A stretch of DNA of 64,000 nt from UBA7672 sp030824255 (GTDB taxonomy: Bacteria; Pseudomonadota; Alphaproteobacteria; Caulobacterales; Hyphomonadaceae): assembly GCA_942493305.1 (NCBI GenBank), contig OW818686.1, positions 3,596,001 to 3,660,000 on the forward strand, read 5' to 3'. A program made the translations under genes and the position numbers. How positions within the stretch are numbered: the stretch's first letter is position 1; the number at the start of each line of letters is the position of its first letter. This document shows, in pieces, positions 19,918-27,643 of this stretch. The notes under the pieces were generated by a model. That model saw only the letters and a list, made by a program, of their open reading frames with translations, did no database searches and was not told the origin of the DNA.

Positions 19918-20972
19918 TGACCTACATCCTCAAGCCAAAACTGCATCACCCGAGCCTGCCGAAGAACGATCTCGGCTTCACGCGCCGCGACTATGAAGGC
20001 CGCGTCTCCACGCTCTGCGCTGGCTGCGGCCACGACTCGATCAGCGCCGCCATCATCCAGTCCGCGTGGGAGCTTGGCATCGCGCCGCATCGCCTCGCCA
20101 AGATGTCCGGCATCGGCTGCTCGTCGAAAACGCCGGACTATTTCCTCGGGCAAAGCCACGGTTTCAACAGCGTCCATGGCCGCATGCCAAGCGTGCTCAC
20201 GGGCGCCAACCTCGCCAACCGCGATCTCATCTATCTCGGCGTCTCCGGCGATGGCGACAGCGCCTCCATCGGCCTCGGCCAGTTCGCGCACTCCATTCGC
20301 CGCGGCGTGAACATGAGCTACATCGTCGAGAACAATGGCGTGTACGGCCTCACCAAGGGCCAGTTCTCCGCCACATCCGACAAGGGCTCCAAGTCCAAGA
20401 AGGGTGTCGAGAACACGGAATCCGGCATTGACCTTGTCGCTCTCGCTCTGCAGCTAGGCGCAACCTATGTCGGCCGCTCCTTCTCCGGCGACAAGGACCA
20501 GCTCGTCCCCCTCATCAAGGGCGCGCTCAGCCATCATGGCCCCGCCTTCCTCGATGTCATCAGCCCCTGCATCGCCTTCAACAACCACGCCGGCTCCACC
20601 AAGAGCTTCGATTATGTCCGCGAACACAACGAAGCCGTGAACCGCCTCGATGTCATCATCGGCCGCACGCCGATCACCACGGCTTACGCCCCCGGCGAAG
20701 TCCGCGAAGTCACGCAACACGACGGCTCCACCCTAACCCTCCGCAAACTTCACGACGACTACGACCCCACAAACAAGATTGCCGCTGCCAACTACCTGCA
20801 GGAACGCCACGCCGAAGGCGAGATCGTCACCGGTCTCCTCTATGTCGACCCCGAAGCCACGGACCTCCACGACCGCCTCGGCACAACGGCCAAGCCCCTC
20901 AACCAGCTGACGACCGCAGACCTGACGCCGGGCGCAGCGGCGCTGGCGAAGATCAATGCGAGCCTGCGATAA
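19917..20972 (+). CDS. korB: 2-oxoacid:acceptor oxidoreductase, beta (TPP-binding) subunit
   Basis: The 351-residue partner of the upstream alpha subunit has cluster/TPP motifs CAGCGHDS and GIGCSSKTPDYF, the TPP-Mg motif GDGDSASIGLGQFAHSIRRG, and IVENNGVYGLTKGQFSAT. A distal CIAFNNH motif sits in the C-terminal half. Stop and start overlap (TAATG) with korA, so expression is coupled. The three-gene unit gives the cell a ferredoxin-type 2-oxoacid dehydrogenase. Confidence 0.92.
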   Translation: MTYILKPKLHHPSLPKNDLGFTRRDYEGRVSTLCAGCGHDSISAAIIQSAWELGIAPHRLAKMSGIGCSSKTPDYFLGQSHGFNSVHGRMPSVLTGANLANRDLIYLGVSGDGDSASIGLGQFAHSIRRGVNMSYIVENNGVYGLTKGQFSATSDKGSKSKKGVENTESGIDLVALALQLGATYVGRSFSGDKDQLVPLIKGALSHHGPAFLDVISPCIAFNNHAGSTKSFDYVREHNEAVNRLDVIIGRTPITTAYAPGEVREVTQHDGSTLTLRKLHDDYDPTNKIAAANYLQERHAEGEIVTGLLYVDPEATDLHDRLGTTAKPLNQLTTADLTPGAAALAKINASLR

Positions 20973-21048
20973 GCCTGTCGCTACGGGAAATTGACGCCAC
21001 ACCTGGTAAGGGCCAGCCTCGTACGCAGGCAGAAGTCAGGCGAACAAC

Positions 21049-22194
21049 ATGAAGTCCCCCATCTGCGAGATGCTCGGTATCGAGTTCCCGCTGCTCGCCT
21101 TCAGCCATTGCCGCGACGTGGTCGCCGCCGTCTCGCGCGCCGGCGGCATGGGCGTCTTCGGCGCCGTAAATCTGCCGCCTGATCGGCTGCGCGAGGAACT
21201 CACCTGGATCGACGCACATTGCGGCGGCAAACCATATGGCGTCGACCTCATCGTGCCCAACAAGCTGGAAGGCAAGTCAGACGCCTTCAGCAGCGACGCC
21301 CTGCTTGCAGCCATCCCCCGTGAGCACAAGGATTTCGCCGCCGGCATTCTGGCCACGCATGGAATCGAACCTGGCGATCTCGACAGCGATCGCAGCCGCA
21401 ACGTCGAATTCGCCCGCAACATGCGCGCCGATGGCGCCGCAAGCGCACTCGAAGTCGCCTTCGAATTTCCCATCCGCCTCGTCGCTAACGCGTTAGGCGT
21501 GCCGCCAGCCGTCATGCTGGAAATGGGCAAACGCCACGGCGTACCCGTCGCGGCTCTCATCGGCGCGAAAGAACATGCCATAGCCCAGGTTCAAGCCGGC
21601 GTGGACATCCTCATCGCGGCGGGCGGCGAAGCCGGCGGCCATTGTGGCGAAGTTTCCACGCTCGTGATGATACCGGAAGTCTGCCGCGCCGTGCGCGCGA
21701 TGGGCGCCTCCACGCCCGTGCTCGCCGCAGGAGGCATCACCACGGGCGAACAGATGGCCGCCGCGATGGCGATGGGCGCATCTGGCGCGTGGTGCGGCTC
21801 CGTATGGCTCACCACCACCGAGGCGGAGACAAGCGAGACCATCAAGCAGAAGATGCTCGTGGCCACCTCCCGCGATACCGTCCGCTCACGCTCCCGCACG
21901 GGCAAACCATCCCGTCAGCTCCGCTCGCCATGGACCGATGCGTGGGAGCGCGAAGACGCGCCAACTCCGCTCCCCATGCCGCTTCAGACATTCGTCTCGG
22001 AGCCGGCCCTGCGTCGCATCAACAAGTTGGCTGAAACCGGTCATGAAGGCGCGAAACAACTCGCCACCTACTGGGTGGGCCAGGGCGTCGGGCTGATGGA
22101 GCAAGCCATGTCGGCCGCACAGGTCGTCCAGCAGTTCAAGGAAGACTTCCTGACCGCACGCGAACGTCTCGTGACGGCTTTCGATGAAACCTAG
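21049..22194 (+). CDS. Nitronate monooxygenase / 2-nitropropane dioxygenase-like flavoprotein
   Basis: The 381-residue TIM-barrel FMN protein has the NMO-family pattern: CEMLGIEFPLLAFS near the N terminus, VDILIAAGGEAGGHCGEV (the phosphate/substrate loop with catalytic His), and PVLAAGGITTGEQMAAAMAMGASGAWCGSVWL. These enzymes oxidise alkyl nitronates such as propionate-3-nitronate. It stands 76 bp after korB and may share its transcript. A strong hairpin follows its stop. Confidence 0.88.
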   Translation: MKSPICEMLGIEFPLLAFSHCRDVVAAVSRAGGMGVFGAVNLPPDRLREELTWIDAHCGGKPYGVDLIVPNKLEGKSDAFSSDALLAAIPREHKDFAAGILATHGIEPGDLDSDRSRNVEFARNMRADGAASALEVAFEFPIRLVANALGVPPAVMLEMGKRHGVPVAALIGAKEHAIAQVQAGVDILIAAGGEAGGHCGEVSTLVMIPEVCRAVRAMGASTPVLAAGGITTGEQMAAAMAMGASGAWCGSVWLTTTEAETSETIKQKMLVATSRDTVRSRSRTGKPSRQLRSPWTDAWEREDAPTPLPMPLQTFVSEPALRRINKLAETGHEGAKQLATYWVGQGVGLMEQAMSAAQVVQQFKEDFLTARERLVTAFDET

Positions 22195-22209
22195 AGACTG
22201 ATCGTCTGA

Positions 22210-22235
22210 AGTGGAATCGCCACCGGCGTTCCACT
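22210..22235 (+). terminator. Hairpin after the nitronate monooxygenase gene
   Basis: AGTGGAA-T-CGCC pairs with GGCG-TTCCACT around an ACC loop: eleven base pairs with one bulged T. It begins 16 bp after the stop codon. There is no following T-run, so it may stabilise the 3' end or act with Rho rather than as a classical intrinsic terminator. Confidence 0.5.
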
Positions 22236-22314
22236 GAGGGCGTGAATCCGTTTCTCGAACAAGAATCTCAAGCGCCGCCCCGGCTGCGCCGTTTCCATCA
22301 AAGCTGATCGCACA

Positions 22315-22767
22315 CTAGCCTTTCGGCGGAACCATTCGCATCAGCGCGACAGCTTCGCTCGATGTCAGGCCGTGCTTCTCGCGCAGCGCCCGCACGATCA
22401 TCACCTCGCTGATGCCGTGCGCCCGGCCCAGCGCCACAGGGTCCTCCGCCGCCACCAGATCCGCCACCGAAAAGCCCGTCGCACCCTCCGGACCAGTGAC
22501 AAGGCCGCCACGCCGCACAGCCAGTTGCCGCACAAGCGCGCGTCGCTGCTCGTCAACGCCAGCCGCACGGCAGGCCTGCTCCAGATCCCGCGCAACATCG
22601 GCAGGTATCGCGGCAGCCGTATCGTTGAGCCCGTCGACCAGGCATTCCAAGGCAAATTTCCCGGCGCGCTGCTTCGCAAGATCCCGCAGGAACTGCGCGA
22701 ATTCCGGCTTCAGCTGATTTTCCAGCCGCGCCATCAGGCTCTCGAATGACGGCGTCTTCCCGAACAT
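22315..22767 (-). CDS. Hypothetical protein, 150 aa
   Basis: This small, mostly helical soluble protein begins MFGKTPSFESLMARLENQLKP and ends VALMRMVPPKG. It has a conserved-looking core (CLVDGLNDTAAAIPADVARDLEQACRAAG). I do not recognise the family. A good ribosome site (AGGAGG, seven bases) precedes the ATG, and codon use matches the neighbours, so it is probably a real gene. It diverges from the FAD-protein gene at 22914 across a 146-bp gap. Confidence 0.65.
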   Translation of the reverse strand: MFGKTPSFESLMARLENQLKPEFAQFLRDLAKQRAGKFALECLVDGLNDTAAAIPADVARDLEQACRAAGVDEQRRALVRQLAVRRGGLVTGPEGATGFSVADLVAAEDPVALGRAHGISEVMIVRALREKHGLTSSEAVALMRMVPPKG

Positions 22768-22913
22768 GGGGCCTCCTGCGCTACCTCCTGCTATCAGGCC
22801 TGCCCGTCATACGACAGCCGGGCCTGCGGGCCCGGTTTGCGCCCGGCCGCGACCTCCCTTATATGCCGCCGATGGTCTGGTGAGCGATGTGCCACCCCCA
22901 TGGGAATTGACCG

Positions 22914-24545
22914 ATGCTGCGCATCCAGGAATTGAAGCTTCCGCTCGACCACCCCGAGCCCGCGCTCCGGCAGGCGATCGTCAAGCGCCTGTCGATCGCC
23001 GATCCGGCGCTCATCTCGTTCACCGTCTTCAAGCGCGCTTACGACGCCCGCAAGACCTCCGCGATCCAGCTCATCTATACAATCGACGCAGACGTCCGCG
23101 ATGAAGCCTCTGTCCTGAAACGCCTGACGAAGGACAAACAGATCGGCCTGACGCCAGACACACGCTACAAAAGCCCGTTGGCGGCTCCGCAGGGCCAGAA
23201 GCGTCCGGTCGTCGTCGGAATGGGGCCATGCGGTCTCTTCGCCGGCCTTCTTCTCGCTGAGATGGGCTTCAATCCGATCATCCTTGAACGCGGCAAGATC
23301 GTCCGCGAACGCACGGTCGATACATTCAAATTCTGGCGAAAGGGCATTCTCAACCCCGCCTCCAACGCCCAGTTCGGAGAAGGCGGCGCCGGCACGTTCT
23401 CGGACGGCAAGCTCTATTCCCAGATCAAGGATCCGCGTCATCTCGGTCGCAAGGTTCTCACTGAGTTCGTCGAGGCCGGCGCGCCCGAGGAAATCCTCTA
23501 CGTCTCGAAACCTCATATCGGCACCTTCCGCCTCGTCTCGATGATCGAGCACATGCGCGGGAAGATCGAAGAACTCGGCGGCGAGATTCGTTTCCAGCAG
23601 CAGGTCACTGACGTCCTCCTGCACGAATGCAATGGCGAAAAGCGCGTCGCCGGCGTCGTCATCAACAATGGCGAGACGATCGAGACCGACCATGTCGTGA
23701 TGGCCCTCGGCCACTCCGCCCGCGACACGTTCGAGATGCTGCACGGCCGGGGCGTGTTTTTCGAGGCCAAGCCGTTCTCCATCGGCGTCCGCATCGAACA
23801 TCCGCAATCGATCATCGATTGCGCCCGCTTTGGCCCCAGCGCCGGCCACCCCATTCTCGGCGCCGCCGACTACAAGCTCGCACATCACGCCGCGAATGGC
23901 CGCTCGGTCTATTCCTTCTGCATGTGTCCGGGCGGAACCGTCGTCGCTGCCGCGTCCGAGGACGGCCGCCTCGTCACCAACGGCATGAGCCAGTACTCCC
24001 GCAAGGAGCGCAACGCGAACTCCGGCATCGTCGTGGGCGTCACCCCGGAGGACTTTCCCGAGGATACGAGAAGCAACCCGCTGGCCGGCATCGCCTTCCA
24101 GCGTCACTGGGAAGAGAAAGCCTTCGTTGCGGGCGGGTCATCCTGGTTTGCCCCAGCCCAGCTTCTCGGCGACTTCCTCAAGAACCAACCTTCCACCGAG
24201 ATCCGCACGGTCACCCCGTCCTACAAGCCCGGCGTCACCCCAACGGACCTCAACCTCTGCCTGCCCGAATACGCCACCACCGCCATGCGCGAGGCGCTCA
24301 GTGTGTTCGGTCGCCAGATCAAGGACTTCGCGATGGAAGATGCTGTGATGACCGGCGTGGAGACGCGCACGTCCAGCCCCGTTCGCATGACGCGCGGGCC
24401 GGATTTCCAGTCGCTGAATGTGAAGGGGCTGTTCCCTGCAGGCGAAGGTGCCGGCTATGCGGGCGGAATTCTCTCGGCGGCAGTCGATGGCATCAAGATT
24501 GCCGAAGCCGTGGCGTATGCTGCTGTGGGCCGCGAGGCCGCATAG
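22914..24545 (+). CDS. COG2509-type FAD-dependent protein (uncharacterised dehydrogenase)
   Basis: The 543-residue protein has an N-terminal ~90-residue domain (LRIQELKLPLDHPEPALRQAIVKR... FTVFKRAYDARKTSAIQLIY) followed by an FAD fold VVGMGPCGLFAGLLLAEMGFNPIILERG. It also shows FGEGGAGTFSDGKLYSQIKDP, SFCMCPGGTVVAAASEDG and a C-terminal GEGAGYAGGILSAAVDGIKIAEAV. This arrangement is typical of the widespread COG2509 FAD-dependent family, whose substrate is unknown. The stop is followed by a bidirectional terminator-like hairpin. Confidence 0.87.
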   Translation: MLRIQELKLPLDHPEPALRQAIVKRLSIADPALISFTVFKRAYDARKTSAIQLIYTIDADVRDEASVLKRLTKDKQIGLTPDTRYKSPLAAPQGQKRPVVVGMGPCGLFAGLLLAEMGFNPIILERGKIVRERTVDTFKFWRKGILNPASNAQFGEGGAGTFSDGKLYSQIKDPRHLGRKVLTEFVEAGAPEEILYVSKPHIGTFRLVSMIEHMRGKIEELGGEIRFQQQVTDVLLHECNGEKRVAGVVINNGETIETDHVVMALGHSARDTFEMLHGRGVFFEAKPFSIGVRIEHPQSIIDCARFGPSAGHPILGAADYKLAHHAANGRSVYSFCMCPGGTVVAAASEDGRLVTNGMSQYSRKERNANSGIVVGVTPEDFPEDTRSNPLAGIAFQRHWEEKAFVAGGSSWFAPAQLLGDFLKNQPSTEIRTVTPSYKPGVTPTDLNLCLPEYATTAMREALSVFGRQIKDFAMEDAVMTGVETRTSSPVRMTRGPDFQSLNVKGLFPAGEGAGYAGGILSAAVDGIKIAEAVAYAAVGREAA

Positions 24546-24558
24546 CGCACGCGAAAAC

Positions 24559-24584
24559 GGGCGCCGACCGCAAGGTCGACGCCC
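24559..24584. terminator. Bidirectional terminator-like hairpin between convergent genes
   Basis: GGGCG-C-CGACC pairs with GGTCG-A-CGCCC around a GCAA tetraloop (24559-24584). It lies between the stop of the FAD protein (24545) and the stop of the oppositely oriented DUF883-like gene (24606). A stable hairpin with a GNRA loop in this convergent gap is best read as a shared terminator, although T-runs are short. Confidence 0.6.
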
Positions 24585-24605
24585 GCATCGTGTCTCTGCA
24601 AGATG

Positions 24606-24899
24606 CTATTCTTCGTCCGACTTGTTGCGCAGCATGATAACTGCGGCGACGACAGCGCCGACTGCAGCGCCGATCGCCAGCGTACGCAGCGGATGCTCGC
24701 GAACTTCGCGCACCACGAACTTGCTCGCCTTCTTGCCGCTGCGGGTCACGTTATGCGCGACATCGTTGGCGAAATCGCCAGCGCCGCCAAGAGCCCGCTT
24801 CGCTTTGTCCGTAAATTCAGACATGTCACCCACCACCCTGTCAGCCAGATGCCCGGCTGAATTCCTGATTTCTTCTGCAGTCCGACGTCCGTTAGCCAT
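24606..24899 (-). CDS. DUF883/ElaB-like small membrane-anchored protein
   Basis: The 97-residue protein has an amphipathic N-terminal helix (RTAEEIRNSAGHLADRVVGDMSEFTDKAKRALGGAGDF) and a C-terminal membrane segment (TLAIGAAVGAVVAAVIML) ending in charged residues (RNKSDEE). This layout and REHPLRTLAIGAAVGAVVA match the DUF883 (ElaB/YqjD) group, whose members sit in the inner membrane and can associate with ribosomes. GGAGAACGG precedes the ATG. Function here is not known. Confidence 0.78.
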   Translation of the reverse strand: MANGRRTAEEIRNSAGHLADRVVGDMSEFTDKAKRALGGAGDFANDVAHNVTRSGKKASKFVVREVREHPLRTLAIGAAVGAVVAAVIMLRNKSDEE

Positions 24900-24993
24900 T
24901 TTCCGTTCTCCGCACTTCCAGTTGGAAATGCATTCGCTGGGTTCTGGTTCCGGACTGCTGACAACAACAGCAATCGCAGAATAGACTTACACA

Positions 24994-25446
24994 ATGACTA
25001 CTGCCCAGCAGCAACTCGACGCGTTTCTGCAAAAGTATTCGCCCGACCTCGCAAAACTCGGGCGGGAGGCGATCACGCATCTTCGTAAACGCCTGCCCGG
25101 CGCAATCTGTCTGGTCTATGACAATTACAACGCCCTGGCCGTGGGCTTCGGGCCGGGCCCTAGGGCGTCGGACATCGTCATTTCCATCGCCTTTTATCCA
25201 CGCTGGGCCACGCTTTTTCTGATGCACGGCGCAACCCTTCCGGACCCGGACGATCTGCTTGACGGCAAAGGCGCCCGAATCCGCTCCGTCCGCCTGATGC
25301 AGGGTCTCGCCACGCTGAAATCCGACGCCATCGACCAGTTGATCACCGCCGCCGTCCTGCAGGCTGGCTGGACGCTCACCCCCGCCGCCAAGGGGGAGCT
25401 GATCATCCAGTCCGTCTCGGCCAGACTACGCCCGCGCCGCCCCTGA
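24994..25446 (+). CDS. DUF1801-like hypothetical protein
   Basis: The 150-residue protein carries the pattern of YdhG/DUF1801-type small proteins: an early helical part (QQLDAFLQKYSPDLAKLGREAITHLRKRLPGAICLVYDNYNALAVGFGPG) and IAFYPRWATLFLMHGATLPDPDDLLDGKGARIRSVRL. Function is unknown. No strong ribosome site precedes the ATG. It lies next to the ArsR/AHSA1 pair, and DUF1801-like genes often neighbour AHSA1/SRPBCC genes. Confidence 0.7.
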   Translation: MTTAQQQLDAFLQKYSPDLAKLGREAITHLRKRLPGAICLVYDNYNALAVGFGPGPRASDIVISIAFYPRWATLFLMHGATLPDPDDLLDGKGARIRSVRLMQGLATLKSDAIDQLITAAVLQAGWTLTPAAKGELIIQSVSARLRPRRP

Positions 25447-25465
25447 GAAATCTCAGCGCGGCGCG

Positions 25466-25496
25466 TTGACATGCATAACCGCCTGGTTATTTATAA
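25466..25496 (+). promoter_or_regulatory. Promoter of the ArsR-AHSA1 operon
   Basis: TTGACA (25466-25471) matches the sigma-70 -35 consensus. TATTTA/TTATAA at 25488-25496 supplies a -10 at 16-19 bp spacing. Both elements are embedded in the two ATAACC...GGTTAT palindromes annotated separately, 25 bp before the regulator's ATG. Confidence 0.6.
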
Positions 25497-25508
25497 CCGT
25501 ACGGTTAT
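25475..25508. promoter_or_regulatory. Tandem palindromic operator for the ArsR-like regulator
   Basis: Two perfect copies of ATAACC-N4-GGTTAT lie at 25475-25490 (N4 = GCCT) and 25493-25508 (N4 = GTAC), 18 bp centre to centre. They cover the spacer and -10 of the predicted promoter. The symmetry and position are what a dimeric ArsR-family repressor acting on its own gene would need. Confidence 0.7.
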
Positions 25509-25520
25509 GGAGCAATCGGC

Positions 25521-25880
25521 ATGACGCCTTCCGAACGGCTGGACGCCACCTTTGCTGCGCTTGCTGATCCCACGCGGCGCGCCATCCTCGCCCGGCTGGC
25601 GGAAGGTGAAGCCACGGTGGCTGAACTCACCCTCCCCTTCGCGATGAGCCAGCCCGCCATCTCCAAGCACCTCAAGGTGCTGGAACGCGCAGGCCTGATC
25701 ATCACCACCGAGTCCGGCCAACGCCGTCCTCGCACAATAGAGGCCGCGCCGCTCGCAGAAGCCAACGCCTGGCTCGAACACTACCGCCAGCTATGGGAGC
25801 GCCGTTACAGCGCCCTCGATGACCTCCTGGTCCAGCTGCAGACCAACACGCCCCCCAAATCAAAACGCAAACGCCATTAG
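25521..25880 (+). CDS. ArsR-family transcriptional regulator
   Basis: The 119-residue winged-helix protein has LADPTRRAILARLAEGEATVAEL and the recognition helix MSQPAISKHLKVLERAGLI. It lacks the ELCVCDL cysteine metal site, so it belongs to the non-metal group often paired with SRPBCC/AHSA1 genes. The gene starts 12 bp after a double palindrome overlapping its promoter, suggesting autorepression. The AHSA1 gene follows after 11 bp and is probably co-regulated. Confidence 0.92.
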   Translation: MTPSERLDATFAALADPTRRAILARLAEGEATVAELTLPFAMSQPAISKHLKVLERAGLIITTESGQRRPRTIEAAPLAEANAWLEHYRQLWERRYSALDDLLVQLQTNTPPKSKRKRH

Positions 25881-25891
25881 GAGAACGCCAG

Positions 25892-26413
25892 ATGACCACC
25901 GCGATACTCAACACGGCTGCAAACGTTTCCCTGCCCAGCGACACCGAAGTCCGCGTCCTCCGTGACTTCAAGGCCCCGCGCACGCTGGTGTGGGACGCCC
26001 ACACCAAGCCCGAACTCGTCAGGCGCTGGATGCTCGGCCCGCCGGGCTGGTCGATGCCGGTCTGCGACATGGATGTCCGCCCCGGCGGCAAATATCGCTG
26101 GCGCTGGCGCTCGGACGAAAACGGCGCCGAGTTCGGCTTCTTCGGAGAATTCCGCGAAGTCGACGCCCCCGCCCGCATGGTCCACGCCGAACACTACGAT
26201 CCGGGCACGATGACCCCGGATATGGACACCAGCGCGCCCGCCATCATCCACACGACCTTCAGCGAGCAGAACGGCGTCACGACACTGGAACTGGTCATGA
26301 AATTCGCCAGCAAGGAAATTCGCGACACTGCCGTCGCGACCGGCATGACCGACGGCATGGAGATGGGCTACAAGCGCCTCGACACCCTCTTTGCAGACGA
26401 GCATGCAGGTTGA
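25892..26413 (+). CDS. SRPBCC / AHSA1-domain protein
   Basis: The 173-residue protein has the Activator-of-Hsp90-ATPase-like fold signature: RDFKAPRTLVWDAHTKPELVRRWMLGPPGWSMPVCDMDVRPGGKYRW near the N terminus and a C-terminal helix with MEMGYKRLDTL. These domains bind hydrophobic ligands; the ligand is unknown. TAGGAGAA precedes the ATG. It lies in one operon with the ArsR regulator, the usual partner of this family. Confidence 0.9.
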   Translation: MTTAILNTAANVSLPSDTEVRVLRDFKAPRTLVWDAHTKPELVRRWMLGPPGWSMPVCDMDVRPGGKYRWRWRSDENGAEFGFFGEFREVDAPARMVHAEHYDPGTMTPDMDTSAPAIIHTTFSEQNGVTTLELVMKFASKEIRDTAVATGMTDGMEMGYKRLDTLFADEHAG

Positions 26414-26524
26414 CGCTGCGCGGGGGCGTTTACCCACGTCTCGACGAAATGTTAAGCGGCATGACCTAGCTGTTTCGGACCTATCGGCCGGGCTTGCCCG
26501 GCCGGCAGACCCGCGAGGAAACTC

Positions 26525-27634
26525 TTGCCGAAGTACATTAATCTGAATCCCGGCGAACCGGCCCCGCGCTTCCAGCAGCGAAGCTCCAGCAATCCACGCT
26601 ATCTGTTCGACGTGGCCGCAGGTCGCACGCTCGTTCTCTGCTTCATGGGCTCCTCCCAGAACAACCATGGCCGGGCAGCTCTCAAGGCCGCGCTCCAACG
26701 CCGCGATCTCTTTGACGACGTTCAGGCGGCTTTCTTCGGCGTCACCTGCGACCCGAATGACGAGACCGAAAACCGGCTCGAAAGCATCATGCCGGGCTAC
26801 CGCTTCTTCTGGGACTCCGACTTCAAGATCTGCCGCCTCTATGGCTCATGGCCGGTCGACGAAGGTGAGAAAGGCTGGATTGGCAAATGGGTCATCATCG
26901 ACCCCACCCTCCGGATCACCAGGATCATCCCCTTCCGCGAGGACGGTAGCGACATCGCAGAAGCGATCGACTGCGTCGCAAATCTGCCTGCCCCCGGCCG
27001 TATCGCAGGTATGGACGTGCAGGCCCCAGTCATCGTGATGGAGCGCGTGTTCGATCCTGATTTCTGCCAGTACCTGATCGGGCAGTACGAAGCGGAGGGT
27101 CGCGAGCTCTCCGGATTCATGCGCGACATCGACGGCAAGACCAAGCTGATCAGCGACCCCAGTCACAAGCGGCGCCGCGATCACATGATCGAGGGAATGC
27201 CCGACCAGAAAAAAATTCAGGCGCTTATCGCCCGCCGCATCGTTCCCGAGGTCGAGAAGGTTCACCAGTTCAAGGCCACGCGTATCGAGCGCTATCTCGT
27301 CGCCTGCTACGCGGCCGAAGACCAGGCGCATTTCCGCCCGCATCGCGACAACACGACGAAGGGCACGGCCCACCGTCGTTTCGCCGTGTCGATCAACCTC
27401 AACGACGATTTCGATGGCGGCGAAATCTGCTTCCCCGAATACGGCTCGCGCTCTTTCAAGCCGAGCGCCGGCTCCGCCGTGATCTTCTCATGCTCGCTGC
27501 TGCATGCTGTCACGCAGGTTACACGTGGCAGGCGCTACGCCTTCCTGCCGTTCCTGTACGATGATGCTGCAGCCACAATCCGCGACGAGAACGCGAAATA
27601 CCTCGCCAGCAATGAAGAAGAGGGCGCGGCCTGA
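26525..27634 (+). CDS. Peroxiredoxin-like domain fused to 2OG-Fe(II) oxygenase (prolyl 4-hydroxylase type)
   Basis: The 369-residue protein starts at TTG with GAGGA seven bases upstream. Residues ~1-160 look like an AhpC/TSA thioredoxin fold (LNPGEPAPRFQ, GRTLVLCFMGSSQ, FFGVTCDPNDETENRL, FFWDSDFKICRLYGSW). Residues ~175-350 are a P4H-type dioxygenase: HFRPHRDNTT supplies the HxD iron ligands, HAVTQVTRGRRYAFLPF the distal His and the 2-oxoglutarate Arg. The substrate is unknown. Its stop and the gltX stop on the other strand are one base apart, inside a 6-bp palindrome. Confidence 0.87.
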   Translation: MPKYINLNPGEPAPRFQQRSSSNPRYLFDVAAGRTLVLCFMGSSQNNHGRAALKAALQRRDLFDDVQAAFFGVTCDPNDETENRLESIMPGYRFFWDSDFKICRLYGSWPVDEGEKGWIGKWVIIDPTLRITRIIPFREDGSDIAEAIDCVANLPAPGRIAGMDVQAPVIVMERVFDPDFCQYLIGQYEAEGRELSGFMRDIDGKTKLISDPSHKRRRDHMIEGMPDQKKIQALIARRIVPEVEKVHQFKATRIERYLVACYAAEDQAHFRPHRDNTTKGTAHRRFAVSINLNDDFDGGEICFPEYGSRSFKPSAGSAVIFSCSLLHAVTQVTRGRRYAFLPFLYDDAAATIRDENAKYLASNEEEGAA

Positions 27635-27643
27635 TCTAGGCCG
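27627..27643. repeat. Palindrome spanning two convergent stop codons
   Basis: CGGCCT-GATCT-AGGCCG covers the TGA of the dioxygenase gene (27632-27634) and the TAG of gltX on the minus strand (27636-27638). The symmetry could end transcription from both sides, but no T-run is present. Confidence 0.4.
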
